Source: Lachnotalea glycerini
Lineage (GTDB): Bacteria; Bacillota; Clostridia; Lachnospirales; Lachnospiraceae
NCBI RefSeq assembly: GCF_003201285.1
Contig: NZ_QICS01000014.1
Location: 38,323 to 102,322, forward strand
DNA: 64,000 nt
Direction: 5' to 3'
Of the stretch, positions 1 through 7,818 are shown piece after piece. Under the pieces are notes generated by a model. That model was not told the origin of the DNA. It searched no databases and saw only the letters and a list, made by a program, of their open reading frames with translations. Numbering within the stretch: the first letter of the stretch is position 1; each line of letters begins with the position of its first letter. A program made the position numbers and the translations under genes.

Positions 1-1239
1 CTTTTGGCATTAATGGACGGATTAAAAAAGCGCAAGCAGGTGGTTGTGATTGGAGCCACAAATATTCCTGATGTATTAGATCCAGCTCTTCGCAGGCCGG
101 GCAGGTTTGACAGGGAAATCACTATCAGTGTTCCTAATCAAGAGGAAAGAGTTGAAATTCTCAAGATTCATACAAGAGGGATGCCACTTGCAGATGATGT
201 AGATTTAGTTAAAATATCTGAAATTACCCATGGGTTTGTCGGCGCAGATTTGGAGGCAATATGTCGTGAAGCTGGAATGTATGCTGTTCGAAAGATACTT
301 CCTGAAATAGATTTTTATCATCATGTTATCCCCTATGAAACTTTGATGACACTGGAAATTAATATGGAACATTTTACTCATGCCATAGGTGCAGTTGAGC
401 CATCTGCTATTAGAGAAGTGTTTGTTGAGATTCCAAACGTTATGTGGGACGATATCGGTGGTTTATCGGAAATAAAATCAGCATTAAAAAAAGCAATAGA
501 ATGGCCGTTGAAATATAAAAAACTTTTCAATCATTTAAATGCTCATTCTCCAAAGGGAATTTTGTTGACAGGCCCCCCAGGTGTTGGGAAAACTCTGATA
601 GCAAAAGCAGCAGCCTCTATGAGCAATGCAAATTTTATATCAATAAAGGGGCCCGCTCTTTTCTCAAAGTGGGTTGGTGAGTCAGAAAAAAAAGTGAGAG
701 AAATATTTAAAAAGGCGAAGCAAGCGGCACCTTGTATAATATTTTTTGATGAGATTGATGCCTTAACAAGTCAGCGGGCTTTAGACGATGCGGATTCAGG
801 CGTGGGTAAAAGAGTAATAAGTCAATTACTGACGGAATTGGATGGAATAGAAGAACTAAAAGGTGTTGTTGTTCTTGCTGCTACAAATCGAATTGAATTA
901 GTTGATCAAGCACTTTTGCGGCAAGGTAGATTTGATCAGATTTTTGAAATTGCAGCACCAAATGAGCAGGAAAGATTTGATATATTTAATATTCATATGA
1001 GGAATCGACCAGTTTCAGAGAGAATTAATATAGAGGAATTGGTCAGTAGAACATCTGGATTTGTAGGTGCAGATATCTATAGTGTATGTGAAAAGGCTGC
1101 GATGAATGCTATTGACAGTTATTTGGAGAGTATGAATGATAATATGGAAAATTTATCTATTCATGAAAGGGATTTGTATCAGGCAATCGACGAAGTAGTT
1201 AAAATAAAGAATGCGGCAAAATCCTTGGCGCTGGTCTGA
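1..1239 (+). CDS. Cdc48/VAT-like AAA+ ATPase, C-terminal part (5' end outside window)
   Basis: The reading frame is open at the first base, so the protein begins upstream. What remains is the end of one AAA+ module, with sensor-1 (VIGATN) and arginine-finger (RRPGRFD) elements near residues 15-37, followed by a complete second AAA+ module. The second module has Walker A GPPGVGKT (about 190-197), a pore-loop region (KWVGESEK, about 222-229), Walker B IIFFDE (about 245-250), sensor-1 AATN (about 292) and an RQGRFD arginine-finger motif. Tandem AAA+ modules of this type define the Cdc48/p97/VAT family, hexameric unfoldases that pull proteins out of complexes using ATP. Such proteins are usual in archaea and eukaryotes but patchy in bacteria. 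No partner gene is visible because the upstream side is cut off. It is followed by a repeat element and a convergent gene. Confidence 0.85.
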   Translation, partial: LLALMDGLKKRKQVVVIGATNIPDVLDPALRRPGRFDREITISVPNQEERVEILKIHTRGMPLADDVDLVKISEITHGFVGADLEAICREAGMYAVRKILPEIDFYHHVIPYETLMTLEINMEHFTHAIGAVEPSAIREVFVEIPNVMWDDIGGLSEIKSALKKAIEWPLKYKKLFNHLNAHSPKGILLTGPPGVGKTLIAKAAASMSNANFISIKGPALFSKWVGESEKKVREIFKKAKQAAPCIIFFDEIDALTSQRALDDADSGVGKRVISQLLTELDGIEELKGVVVLAATNRIELVDQALLRQGRFDQIFEIAAPNEQERFDIFNIHMRNRPVSERINIEELVSRTSGFVGADIYSVCEKAAMNAIDSYLESMNDNMENLSIHERDLYQAIDEVVKIKNAAKSLALV

Positions 1240-1251
1240 ATATTTTATAGA

Positions 1252-1436
1252 ACAAAGCGGACAAGTCCGCATCAGCTCCCTAATCTCTCACTCATGAGGG
1301 ACTTAACCGCTTTGCCGCGCCGAATGCTGTCATGCTGTGACATTTTCCACTTGCATTCGTGCACATTATGCTTTTATTTCATAGAGAAATCAAAGCTTAT
1401 ACGTTACCACAACCAGGTCTTTTCTATGAAATAAAA
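1252..1436 (-). repeat. Structured dispersed repeat, copy A (full length)
   Basis: Reverse-oriented copy of the family best seen at 42341-42703. Read on the minus strand it starts at 1436 with the TTTTATTTCATAG arm and ends near 1252 with AAAGCGG/CCGCTTT arms. All three hairpin modules are present: the ATTTCATAG/CTATGAAAT pair, the GAATGC/GCATTC pair, and the GCGGACTTGTCCGC-type pair. Its start abuts the T-rich tail of the terminator of the minus-strand gene at 1520-1924. No ORF of interest lies within it. Confidence 0.85.
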
Positions 1437-1479
1437 TAAGCTTCGCTCCATAGCTAATAAGCTAGCTATGGAGCGAAGC
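1431..1479 (-). terminator. Rho-independent terminator of the 1520-1924 gene
   Basis: A perfect 16-bp inverted repeat (1440-1455 with 1464-1479, loop of 8) lies just downstream of the minus-strand gene. On the minus strand the stem is followed by TTATTTTAT. On the plus strand no T-run follows, so it acts on the minus strand. Confidence 0.85.
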
Positions 1480-1519
1480 AATTCTCATGACAAGTAAAAG
1501 AAATGTCTTTCATCTTGTT

Positions 1520-1924
1520 TTAATAATAATCCTCATTACTAAGTGGCATTATTAATCGAGATGTTCTGGAAGTTATTTGTATTAAAGGAATATAAAGGAG
1601 TTTTAGGTTTAGATTATTAAGTTCCTGCATAAATTCTCCTACATATATTGGATTCGGTTTCGGAGGGTGATTAGGTTCTTGGATCGGATGATTATATTCA
1701 TTTTTGTAAGAGTCTATATTGTTTTCAGCAAGTTTTTTTGAGATTTGGGTTGCTAGTATTTCAGGGGAAGACAAGCTGCTTTTTACTTCATCAATACTTG
1801 AATATTCTGCATTTTCCATAAGATGTCTGATAAGTTCATTTTCTATTTGCATTTTTTGGCTGATTGGTGCATCTATTTTAGATACAACATCGTCAACATA
1901 ATCTAAAATACTCTTTTCTAACAT
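1520..1924 (-). CDS. Small protein with a HAAS/DUF1700-like N-terminal domain
   Basis: Product of 134 residues. The start at 1924 is chosen because GGGGGATT lies 6-7 bases upstream; the in-frame ATG further upstream (1987) has no ribosome binding site. Residues 1-60 form predicted helices of the type LDYVDDVVSKI...IENELIRHLMENAEY...LSSPEILATQISKKL. This resembles the HAAS helical domain (DUF1700/DUF1707-related) that in other Firmicutes sits next to PadR-type regulators and bacteriocin or ABC loci. The C-terminal half is proline-rich then hydrophobic, but no clear membrane segment is seen. It lies between the AAA+ gene and a divergently transcribed two-component system. The domain assignment is by pattern only, and its function is unknown. 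Confidence 0.6.
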   Translation of the reverse strand: MLEKSILDYVDDVVSKIDAPISQKMQIENELIRHLMENAEYSSIDEVKSSLSSPEILATQISKKLAENNIDSYKNEYNHPIQEPNHPPKPNPIYVGEFMQELNNLNLKLLYIPLIQITSRTSRLIMPLSNEDYY

Positions 1925-2038
1925 AATAATCCCCCATTTGTTTGTTCGTTCATTATATAATATGACAGATTTTGTTATAATGTGCATAGTTTATGAGGAA
2001 AAATGTCATACATACTCTAAGAAAGTATCTTGTAATAG

Positions 2039-2067
2039 TTGTAAATAGAAAATGTTTATAATATAAT
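2039..2067 (+). promoter_or_regulatory. Probable sigma-A promoter of the kinase/regulator operon
   Basis: TTGTAA (2039-2044), 17-base spacer, TATAAT (2062-2067), ending 33 bases before the kinase start codon. An overlapping second TATAAT is at 2057-2062. Confidence 0.6.
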
Positions 2068-2100
2068 CGATTCAAGATGTTAATTTATAGAGGTGAAATA

Positions 2101-3183
2101 ATGGCAGTTTTACAGGATAAGATTATTATATTTTTCATGTGCTTTCTTTCGGTATTCTTTTGGGAAATTAATTCGGAAACGGTTATCTGTGTTTTGATTG
2201 CAGCATCAATAAGTTCATTTTGTTATTATTTTAATTCAAAAAAAGTGACAGTTGTGTTATTACTTTTGTATGGGGGGATTTGTATTGTAAATCCTATATT
2301 TTGTATTTTTTTACCTTTGTTCGTATATGATATAGCATTATTCAGACTAAAGATAGTTGGTGCCATAGTATTTCTTTTCACATTGAAATATTGGTACAAA
2401 AATGAGACTTTGATTGTTTTGATAGGAATTTTATCAGTGGCATTATCTTGGCTATTGCAGGTGAGAACCGAAAAATTTAACAGTCTGAATTACGAATATA
2501 AAAGATTGCGAGATACCAGCCAGGAGCTTAATCTATATCTTAGTAAGAAGAATAAAATGCTGATTGAAAATCAAGATTATGAAATACATTTAGCAACACT
2601 TAAGGAGCGAAACCGTATTGCCAGAGAGATACATGATAACGTAGGTCATATGCTATCAAGATCATTGCTCCAGGTTGGTGCATTAATGACAATTTATAAA
2701 GAAGAGGTAATATCCTCCAATTTATTGTTACTAAAAGAGACTTTAAATGATGCAATGAACAGCATCAGAGAAAGCGTACATGGATTACATGACGACTCCA
2801 TTGATTTATATTCTAACATAAGCAGCATGATTCAAAAATTTGCTGAGTATAAAATAAATTTGGATTATGATATGTCAGATGATGCACCAATTAATATTAA
2901 GTATTGTTTCATCATGGTTATAAAGGAGGGGTTATCAAACGTAGCCAAGCATAGTAATGCAGATAGGATTGATATTATAGTAAGGGAGCATCCTGTTTTT
3001 TATCAATTTTTGCTTCAGGACAATGGCAGGAATGGTAATAGGAAAATCTCTGATTCAGGTATTGGTTTAGAAAATATGAGAGCAAGAGTAATGAATTTAA
3101 ATGGAACTATTACCATTGACAAGCAAGAAGGCTTTAAAATTTTTATAACCATTCCTAAAAAGGAAGTTAAGCAGAATAAATAG
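2101..3183 (+). CDS. NarL-family sensor histidine kinase (HisKA_3)
   Basis: Product of 360 residues. ATG 2101 is preceded by AGAGGTG at 2089-2095, which favours it over the in-frame ATG at 2077. The first 125 residues contain five or so hydrophobic membrane segments and no large extracellular loop, so this looks like an intramembrane-sensing kinase. A short coiled linker (about 130-170) leads to the HisKA_3 H-box ERNRIAREIHDNVGH, with the phospho-accepting His near residue 178. A HATPase_c domain follows (N box around KEGLSNVAKHSNA, G box DSGIGLENMRARV). It is directly upstream of a NarL-type response regulator and a three-gene ABC exporter. This is the layout of envelope-stress or antimicrobial-peptide sensing systems that control their own transporter. 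The signal is not predictable. Confidence 0.9.
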   Translation: MAVLQDKIIIFFMCFLSVFFWEINSETVICVLIAASISSFCYYFNSKKVTVVLLLLYGGICIVNPIFCIFLPLFVYDIALFRLKIVGAIVFLFTLKYWYKNETLIVLIGILSVALSWLLQVRTEKFNSLNYEYKRLRDTSQELNLYLSKKNKMLIENQDYEIHLATLKERNRIAREIHDNVGHMLSRSLLQVGALMTIYKEEVISSNLLLLKETLNDAMNSIRESVHGLHDDSIDLYSNISSMIQKFAEYKINLDYDMSDDAPINIKYCFIMVIKEGLSNVAKHSNADRIDIIVREHPVFYQFLLQDNGRNGNRKISDSGIGLENMRARVMNLNGTITIDKQEGFKIFITIPKKEVKQNK

Positions 3184-3232
3184 GCAGTAATTTTTCTTAT
3201 TTAAAATTTAAAAAGCACATAATGGAGGCAAA

Positions 3233-3850
3233 ATGAAAATAGTAATTGTAGATGACGATAAGCTTGTAGCCTTATCACTTAAGACCATTTTAGAGGCAAG
3301 TCAGGAAGTGGAAGTATTGGCATTAGGGCAGAACGGACAGGAAGCAATTGATTTATATTATCAGTTTCAGCCAGAGGTGTTGTTAATGGATATTAGAATG
3401 GATTTTATGACAGGAATAGAAGCAGCAAGACATATTCTTTCCAAATATCCTTTGGCAAGAATATTATTTTTAACCACTTTTTCAGATGATGAATATGTGA
3501 TTCAGGCTTTAAAGCTTGGCGCTAAGGGCTACATACTAAAGCAGAATTTTGATAGTATTTTGCCAGCGATTCAGGCGGTATATAGTGGGCAAAGCGTTTT
3601 TGGAAATGAAATTGTATCCAAAATACCACAATTTATGAACAATGAACAGGGCAAAGATTTTTCTGCTTATGGTATTACAGCGAAAGAATTTGAGATGATA
3701 GAATTGGTTGCGAAAGGCTTAAGTAATAAAGAAATTGCAAAAAAGCTATATTTAAGTGAGGGCACCGTTAGAAACTATTTAAGTTTGATACTTGACAAGC
3801 TGGATTTAAGAGATAGAACGCAGCTTGCCGTATTTTATTATAAAAATTAA
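3233..3850 (+). CDS. NarL/FixJ-family response regulator
   Basis: Product of 205 residues; the start follows GGAGGC by 4-5 bases. The receiver domain (1-115) has the acidic pocket DDD at 7-9, phospho-acceptor Asp53 (LLMDIRM), Thr81/82 and Lys103. Residues 145-200 form a LuxR-type helix-turn-helix (LSNKEIAKKLYLSEGTVRNYLS). It is the expected partner of the kinase 49 bases upstream. The kinase would phosphorylate Asp53, and the dimer would then bind promoters, most plausibly that of the ABC genes downstream. Confidence 0.95.
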   Translation: MKIVIVDDDKLVALSLKTILEASQEVEVLALGQNGQEAIDLYYQFQPEVLLMDIRMDFMTGIEAARHILSKYPLARILFLTTFSDDEYVIQALKLGAKGYILKQNFDSILPAIQAVYSGQSVFGNEIVSKIPQFMNNEQGKDFSAYGITAKEFEMIELVAKGLSNKEIAKKLYLSEGTVRNYLSLILDKLDLRDRTQLAVFYYKN

Positions 3851-3862
3851 ATATTCTTTTAT

Positions 3863-3896
3863 TGAGAGGACAGTGAGATATTCACGGTTCTCTTTA
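3863..3896 (+). terminator. Possible terminator or attenuator after the response regulator
   Basis: GAGAGGACAGTGA and TCACGGTTCTC can pair with one bulge, followed by TTTATTTG. The stem is imperfect, so termination may be partial. About 190 non-coding bases separate it from the ABC genes. Confidence 0.4.
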
Positions 3897-4086
3897 TTTG
3901 TGTACCATTTTTACATATAAAGTAATTACATTTGTCATATAAACAGATGATTCGCTACACTTAATTTGGGAAGGATAAAGTATTATGATAAGAATACATC
4001 TTAAATTTATTTTTGGCAGAGCATGAAAGAAAGAGTGAGCCTGTAGATTGCGCCGAAAAATCATATTAGAATTAGAGGAGGATAAA

Positions 4087-5031
4087 ATGTCAACACCGGT
4101 AATTAAAATAGAAAACTTAGTAAAACGTTATAACGAATTAGTTGCCTTAGATCACTTTAATCTGGAAATTGAACAAGGAGAAATATTTGGGCTTCTTGGA
4201 CCAAATGGTTCCGGTAAAACAACAACGATTAATTGCATTTTAGCATTATTAAGCTTTGATAAGGGTACAGTCGAAGTGTTTGGAGAAACTATGGCTCCAA
4301 ACAAATATAAAATAAAGAGAGAGATTGGGATTGTCTTTCAAAATGTGGCGGTATTTAATGAGCTTACCGTTTATGAAAACATTGATTATTTTTGCGGACT
4401 TTATATTATGGATAAGAATACTAGAAAACAATATGTAGAGGAAGCGATTGAATTCGCAGGATTAACTGAATTCAAGAAATTTTATCCAAAAAAATTATCA
4501 GGAGGTCTTCTAAGAAGATTAAATATTGCCTGTGGAATCGCGCACAAGCCAAAGCTTATTATTATGGATGAGCCAACGGTCGCTGTGGACCCGCAAAGCA
4601 GAAATAAAATATTAGAGGGGATACTTGAATTGAATAAAAAGGGAGCAACCATTATCTATACGTCTCATTATATGGAGGAAGTAGAGCAGATTTGTACAAG
4701 GATTGCTATTATGGATAAGGGAAGAAATCTGGCAATTGGAACAAAGGAAGAGCTTAAGATGATGATTAAAACGGGAGAGACAATCTCAATGGAGGTTCTG
4801 GAGCTAGAGAATAAATATATGGAAGAGATTAGAAAATTAAATCATGTCTATCAGGTAGATTATGCAGATAATAAACTGAATATAAAGTGTAGCAAGGGTA
4901 AGCACAATCTAATTCGAATTCTTGATTATTTGCAGCAAAATCAAATTGCTTTCGGAAGAGTTTATTCTGAGCTTCCAACCTTAAATGATGTATTTCTGGA
5001 AATAACAGGAAAAGAGCTACGAGACAAGTGA
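4087..5031 (+). CDS. ABC transporter ATP-binding protein (ABC-2 exporter type)
   Basis: Product of 314 residues. ATG 4087 has AGAGGAGG 4-5 bases upstream; the earlier in-frame TTG has none. An ABC domain occupies residues 1-230: Walker A GPNGSGKT, Q-loop VFQN, Walker B LIIMDEP, D-loop and switch His (TSHYMEE). The signature is LSGGLLRR in place of the usual LSGGQxxR. The C-terminal 80 residues are the extension usual in DrrA/CcmA-like exporters. It energises the two permeases encoded next. The cargo is probably a drug, lipid or peptide, inferred from the neighbouring two-component system. Confidence 0.9.
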   Translation: MSTPVIKIENLVKRYNELVALDHFNLEIEQGEIFGLLGPNGSGKTTTINCILALLSFDKGTVEVFGETMAPNKYKIKREIGIVFQNVAVFNELTVYENIDYFCGLYIMDKNTRKQYVEEAIEFAGLTEFKKFYPKKLSGGLLRRLNIACGIAHKPKLIIMDEPTVAVDPQSRNKILEGILELNKKGATIIYTSHYMEEVEQICTRIAIMDKGRNLAIGTKEELKMMIKTGETISMEVLELENKYMEEIRKLNHVYQVDYADNKLNIKCSKGKHNLIRILDYLQQNQIAFGRVYSELPTLNDVFLEITGKELRDK

Positions 5032-5083
5032 TTTATTAGTTGACTTGAGTGCAACTTCACAGATCAAGCGAAAGGAGAAAATT

Positions 5084-6223
5084 ATGTTTATTCAGTTATT
5101 GAAATATAAAATTATTAAAATGTTTCGTACCAAGGATGAATTATTTTGGTGTTTGGCTTTTCCTTTAATACTGGGAACCTTGTTTTATATAAGCTTTGGC
5201 AAATTATCGGAGAAACAGGAGTCTTTTCAATGCATCAGTATTGCATATATTGAAGATCAGACAAAAAAGGATGAACAGTTTGAAACGGTATTAAATGTAT
5301 TAAGTGAGGAGGGAGAAGACCAAATGGTTCAGGTTGTAACTAACTCTGAAAATGAAGCGAAAGAACTTCTTTTAAATAAAAAAATTTCAGGAATTATTTA
5401 TAATACGGAAGAAATATCTTTAACGGTAAATGACTCGGGTATCAATGAAAGTATATTGAAAGAATTTTTAAATCAATATATTCAAAAGAGAGAAACAATA
5501 ATGAATATTGCAAGAAGTTCTCCAGAAAAGTTGGCACAGTTGCTTGAATCAGAGTCTTCCAATAACAATTCACTTAAGGAAATCAGTTTTACCGATGCTT
5601 CTATTGATCCAATGTCAAACTATTTTTATTCTTTAATTGCAATGAGCTGTTTATATGGTTGCTTTGCAGGAATGAGTTCCGCAGTTGATGCTAAGGCTAA
5701 TTTATCTACTTTAGCAGCAAGAAGAATTGCCGCACCAACAAATAAAATGAAGTTGATTCTGGGAGATTTTTTAGGAGCTGTTCTCGTACAATTTGCCTGT
5801 ACGATGGTTACATTACTGTATTTACTGTTTGTACTTAAAATAGATTTCGGGCGAAAATTGCCTTATATTGTTGTAACCATTTTAGTTGGATGTATGATTG
5901 GTATTGCCAGTGGTTTATTTGCCGGAAGCATAGGGCGGCAGTCTGAAAAGATGAAGTCCTCTATTATATTGACGTTTACTATGGTTGAATGTTTTTTAAG
6001 CGGTCTTATGTTTGGAGATATGAAAGACATAATAGAGCATCATGCTCCAATCATTAATCGAATCAACCCGGCTGCTCTAATCGTAGATGCTTTTTACAGT
6101 CTAAATATTTATGACACTTATGAAAGATATACAAAGAATTTAGTTAGTATGCTTGTGATTGCAGGGCTTTTGTGTATTGTTAGCTTTTTAGTCATCAGGA
6201 GGGAACGCTATGCAAGTATTTAG
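5084..6223 (+). CDS. ABC-2 type transporter permease
   Basis: Product of 379 residues. The start ATG 5084 has AAAGGAG upstream. One membrane segment near residues 20-40 is followed by a long extracytoplasmic region (about 45-190) and then five or six C-terminal membrane helices. This is the ABC2_membrane_3 (YhgE/Pip-like) topology. It follows the ATPase gene, and its stop lies inside the next permease gene. The two permeases probably form a heterodimer. Confidence 0.88.
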   Translation: MFIQLLKYKIIKMFRTKDELFWCLAFPLILGTLFYISFGKLSEKQESFQCISIAYIEDQTKKDEQFETVLNVLSEEGEDQMVQVVTNSENEAKELLLNKKISGIIYNTEEISLTVNDSGINESILKEFLNQYIQKRETIMNIARSSPEKLAQLLESESSNNNSLKEISFTDASIDPMSNYFYSLIAMSCLYGCFAGMSSAVDAKANLSTLAARRIAAPTNKMKLILGDFLGAVLVQFACTMVTLLYLLFVLKIDFGRKLPYIVVTILVGCMIGIASGLFAGSIGRQSEKMKSSIILTFTMVECFLSGLMFGDMKDIIEHHAPIINRINPAALIVDAFYSLNIYDTYERYTKNLVSMLVIAGLLCIVSFLVIRRERYASI

Positions 6224-7376
6224 AGCATATATGAAGATTTTAAAGAAAACAATGCCCAGTCTGTCTATTTATATTATAATATTTCTTTCATTATCCATTT
6301 TTCTGTCTGGAAGTGGAAAACAAAGTAAGATAAGTCAGTTTACGAGCAGCAAAGTAAATATTGCAGTAATCAATGAGGACGAAGGGATGCTTGGAGGTGA
6401 ACTAAAAACTTATTTGGGGACAATCCATAATGTAGTTGAATTAAAAAATGACCGAGAAATATTGCAGGATGAATTATATTTTAGAAATGTGGAATATATC
6501 TTATTGATACCAAATGACTTTACAAAGAAGCTCGAGATTGGTGAATCAGAGAATCTGTGCCAGAATGTCAAGGTACCAAGCTCCTATACAGGCAAATATT
6601 TGGATTCACAAATAGAGCAGTATATTTCAACCTTAACAATCTATGTCTCCTCTAATATAGATGAAAAGCAGGCAGTTGAAAATACGGCTAGAGATTTGTC
6701 GCAGGAAGTCAAAGTTAATTTTCTGAGTCAAAGCGTTAATACGAGCAAATCAGATGATTATTACTATTTTCTATATTTACCTTATGTTTTTACTTCCGTA
6801 ATCATTTTAAGCATTGGTTCAATCTTAATGACTTTTAACATAAAAGAAATAAATGAACGGAATTTATGTTCTTCTATGCCAATTATTAAGAAAAATTTTC
6901 AGCTTGTATTAGGATGCATAATAACTGTAGTGGCAGTCTTTGCTCTCTTTATGTCAGTGGCAATCGGAATATATGGAAATAGCATAAATATAGTAAAAGC
7001 AGTGTTTTATATGATAAACGCTATTGCATTTGCTGCGATTGTAACAGGGCTTGGGTATTTAATTAGTGTATTTGTTAATAATTTAAATGTTCTTAATATG
7101 ATTTCGAATGTACTTGGAATTGGAATGAGCTTTTTGGGAGGAATTTTTGTTCCTCGTGAGGTACTGGGAGATAATGTAGTTATATTTTCAAAATTTATAC
7201 CTACTTATTGGTATGTGAATGTGATAGAATTGATTCAAAACGTTGAAAGCAATCGTTCACTTATGAATGAGATACTAATTAATATTGGAATTGAAATTCT
7301 CTTTGCAATAGCAATTTTTGCAGGTGCACTGGCAGCAACAAGAATTCGAAGTGATGCCAGAAAGCAAATAAGTTAA
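6210..7376 (+). CDS. ABC-2 type transporter permease
   Basis: Product of 388 residues, overlapping the previous gene by 14 bases. The ribosome binding site AGGAGGG lies inside the upstream coding sequence, which implies translational coupling. The architecture is the same as in the preceding permease: an N-terminal membrane helix, an extracytoplasmic region with the INEDEG motif common in this family, and about six helices from residue 190 on. It completes the two-component-controlled exporter. Confidence 0.88.
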   Translation: MQVFRAYMKILKKTMPSLSIYIIIFLSLSIFLSGSGKQSKISQFTSSKVNIAVINEDEGMLGGELKTYLGTIHNVVELKNDREILQDELYFRNVEYILLIPNDFTKKLEIGESENLCQNVKVPSSYTGKYLDSQIEQYISTLTIYVSSNIDEKQAVENTARDLSQEVKVNFLSQSVNTSKSDDYYYFLYLPYVFTSVIILSIGSILMTFNIKEINERNLCSSMPIIKKNFQLVLGCIITVVAVFALFMSVAIGIYGNSINIVKAVFYMINAIAFAAIVTGLGYLISVFVNNLNVLNMISNVLGIGMSFLGGIFVPREVLGDNVVIFSKFIPTYWYVNVIELIQNVESNRSLMNEILINIGIEILFAIAIFAGALAATRIRSDARKQIS

Positions 7377-7419
7377 GAGTAATTCAAATAAAATTCTGTC
7401 AAGCGTTCAAATAAAATTC

Positions 7420-7449
7420 TTGACAAAATGTTAAGTGTATTATTATAAT
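7420..7449 (+). promoter_or_regulatory. Sigma-A promoter of the valS leader
   Basis: TTGACA (7420-7425), 18-base spacer, TATAAT (7444-7449). It directly precedes the T-box leader. Confidence 0.85.
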
Positions 7450-7470
7450 GACTAAATAAGAAAAGGTTTT

Positions 7471-7696
7471 GAAAAAGAGGAGTAAGAAAACGGACTTAAC
7501 AGAGAGAACAATCCTTGGGCTGAAAGATTGTTTTAGGAGAAGTTTTTTGAAGGTAGCTTTTGAACCGGACGACTGAAAAGTCAGAGATAGGTTGTCACGC
7601 ATAATCTGCGTTATCGGATATAAGAGATATACGAATAGTATATAAATAAGGTGGTACCGCGTTTATACGTCCTTTGCATTTGCAAAGGGCGTTTGT
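7471..7696 (+). promoter_or_regulatory. T-box riboswitch, valine-specific (GUA specifier)
   Basis: The leader starts with the stem-I element GAAAAAGAGGAGTA and contains the AG-box ACAGAGAG. The specifier region reads GAAG-GTA-GCTTTTGAAC, giving the valine codon GTA at 7553-7555. The conserved T-box sequence TGGTACCGCG is at 7652-7661. The terminator stem CGTCCTTTGCA/TGCAAAGGGCG (about 7668-7691) is followed by TTTGTT. Uncharged tRNA-Val is expected to stabilise the antiterminator and switch on valS. Confidence 0.92.
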
Positions 7697-7762
7697 TAAC
7701 GTGTAAAAGCTTTGATTCCTATGAAATAAAAACACAATACGCACGAATGCAAGTGGAAAACG
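7695..7762 (+). repeat. Structured dispersed repeat, copy B (partial)
   Basis: This matches the right half of module 1 and left half of module 2 of the family at 42341-42703 (TTTGATTCCTATGAAATAAA then CGAATGCAAGTGGAAAA). The left arm of module 1 and all of module 3 are absent. It begins just after the valS T-box terminator, in the same direction as valS, and so lies in the valS 5' untranslated region. Confidence 0.8.
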
Positions 7763-7818
7763 ACCACAAATAAAAACAATACCTTTAAAATGAAATGTAA
7801 TAAGAAAGGAATTTAATA

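Noticed and set aside
2077..2100. Earlier start codon for the histidine kinase
   Set aside because: The ATG at 2077 has no ribosome binding site; AGAGGTG is correctly spaced for ATG 2101.
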